DNA of 64,000 bases from an uncultured Acetobacteraceae bacterium (GTDB lineage: Bacteria; Pseudomonadota; Alphaproteobacteria; Acetobacterales; Acetobacteraceae), in contig CALTUD010000010.1 of NCBI GenBank assembly GCA_943912335.1, positions 40,907-104,906 of the forward strand, written 5' to 3'. A model generated the notes under the pieces. The model was not told the origin of the DNA. It saw only the letters and a list, made by a program, of their open reading frames with translations, and searched no databases. Positions 63,320 through 64,000 of this stretch are shown here, one piece after another. A program made the translations under genes and the position numbers. Every line of letters starts with the position of its first letter. Within the stretch, counting starts at the first letter, position 1.

Positions 63320-63783
63320 GCGCGACGCAGCGAGTCCAAAAGCAGCAAGGCCGCTCGTTCGCAGAGGATCTTGTCGTCGGCCGAGAATCGGCCGGGGATC
63401 GGGCTGTCGATGTCGAGAACGCCGAGCACGCGGCCATCCTGGATCAGAGGGACGACGATCTCGCTGCGCGAGGCCGCATCGCAGGCGATATGACCGGGGA
63501 AGGCGTGCACGTCCTCGACGACGATGGTGCGGCGTTCCTGCGCGGCGGTGCCGCACACGCCGCGTCCCAGGGGGATCCGCACGCAGGCGACCTTGCCCTG
63601 GAACGGGCCGAGCACCAGCTCGTCGCCCTGCAGGAAGTAGAAGCCGGCCCAGTTCACGTCCGGCAGCGTCTGGAACAGCAATGCCGCCATGTTGGCCGCA
63701 TTGGCGATCAGATCGTGCTCGCCTGCGAAAACCGCCGCCAGGGTTTCCGGCAGGGAGTCGAGATCGGTGTCGTGGTTCAGCAT
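63316..63783 (-). CDS. msrC: Free methionine-(R)-sulfoxide reductase (GAF domain, fRMsr)
   Basis: A 155-residue single GAF-domain enzyme reducing free Met-R-O. NWAGFYFLQGDELVLGPFQGK and SEIVVPLIQDGRVLGVLDIDS are family blocks. The catalytic cysteines are C67, C77 and C101, with spacing 10 and 24, identical to the spacing in E. coli fRMsr. It protects against oxidative damage, a need shared with the coupled NUDIX gene. Confidence 0.9.
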   Translation of the reverse strand: MLNHDTDLDSLPETLAAVFAGEHDLIANAANMAALLFQTLPDVNWAGFYFLQGDELVLGPFQGKVACVRIPLGRGVCGTAAQERRTIVVEDVHAFPGHIACDAASRSEIVVPLIQDGRVLGVLDIDSPIPGRFSADDKILCERAALLLLDSLRRA

Positions 63784-63870
63784 CGGCGTGATCCGGGCGT
63801 GAGGGCGAAACGCCGTCAGGTCGCAGATTTGCGGTCTGGATGCAAAGGGGCGGAAGGGCTCGGGACAGGA

Positions 63871-63929
63871 GAGCCGGCGGAACGGAGCATATCACAACCG
63901 TTTTGCAGTGATCTGCAAACCGCCGGCTC
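63871..63929. repeat. Y-shaped palindrome next to tRNA-Arg
   Basis: An outer perfect 10-base stem (GAGCCGGCGG at 63871-63880 with CCGCCGGCTC at 63920-63929) encloses two smaller hairpins. These are ACGG/CCGT (63882-63885 with 63898-63901) and TTTGCAG/CTGCAAA (63902-63908 with 63913-63919). The three stems would form a compact three-way junction. It lies 16 bases past the 3' end of the minus-strand tRNA gene. Confidence 0.7.
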
Positions 63930-63945
63930 TTCAAGCCTGAGAAGG

Positions 63946-64000
63946 TGGCGCACCCGAAAGGACTCGAACCTCTAACCCCCAGATTCGTAGTCTGGTGCTC
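63946..64000 (-). tRNA. tRNA-Arg(ACG), partial (5' part outside window)
   Basis: The 55 bases read, on the minus strand, D-arm end GAGC, anticodon stem CCAGA/TCTGG with loop CTACGAA (anticodon ACG), and the T arm with TTCGAGT. The acceptor end is ...CGGGTGCG with CCA encoded. The 5' acceptor strand lies beyond position 64000. A34 would be modified to inosine to read CGU, CGC and CGA. Confidence 0.93.

Overview
The window is high-G+C, densely coding bacterial DNA. It most likely comes from the chromosome of an acetic acid bacterium (Alphaproteobacteria, Acetobacteraceae). The pointers are a fused transaldolase/phosphoglucose isomerase, a short 6-phosphogluconate dehydrogenase with an NAD-type Asp, a gluconate 5-dehydrogenase next to a GntP permease, a MucR/Ros regulator, and thioredoxin reductase beside a LysR gene. 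No phage, transposase, integrase or CRISPR array is recognisable. All assignments are by reading; no database search was possible.

Layout. 1-10 kb: a partial fatty acid desaturase (-), an orphan PhnD-like binding protein, a TonB-dependent receptor (-), a type II NADH dehydrogenase (-), and a divergent two-gene RND efflux pump (adaptor plus inner-membrane pump, no outer-membrane factor). 10.3-22.1 kb: a nearly complete pentose phosphate pathway block on one strand: tkt, tal-pgi fusion, a strong intrinsic terminator, then gnd, zwf, two tandem HAD phosphatases, pgl, rpiA, gntK and yaiI. Most genes after the terminator overlap by ATGA-type junctions. A PRC-barrel secreted protein follows.

22.7-31.5 kb (minus strand): a translationally coupled chain reading zinc-finger protein, polA, then the five genes of a peptide-type ABC importer (oppA-C-B-D-F). 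31.6-44.5 kb has a more accessory character: a lipoprotein hydrolase, tRNA-Arg(CCG), cupins, a 5'-truncated methyltransferase, a LysR/old-yellow-enzyme divergent pair with a clear palindromic operator, a peroxiredoxin-like protein, SDRs, a compound palindrome, about 670 bases without a convincing gene, an AroE-like paralogue, three tiny membrane genes leading into gno-gntP, and a frameshifted zinc-ribbon gene.

44.5-64 kb: MucR, a coniferyl aldehyde dehydrogenase, SppA, IHF-beta, a large unassigned membrane protein, ManC, a MscS channel, LysR-trxB, an Lrp regulator followed by a GT2-GtrA fusion and a GT39-like transferase, motB-motA, a Rieske/FAD oxidoreductase, a Nudix and free-methionine sulfoxide reductase pair, and the 3' part of tRNA-Arg(ACG) at the window edge.

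Functionally the window suits a strict oxidiser that assimilates sugars and gluconate through the pentose phosphate route: gno and gntP supply gluconate or ketogluconate interconversion and uptake, GntK phosphorylates gluconate, and Gnd, RpiA, Tkt and Tal-Pgi complete the cycle. I did not find a convincing wholly new system. The best leads are two broken genes, several unexplained palindromes, a repeated CATTGA stop/start junction, and small unassigned gene groups.
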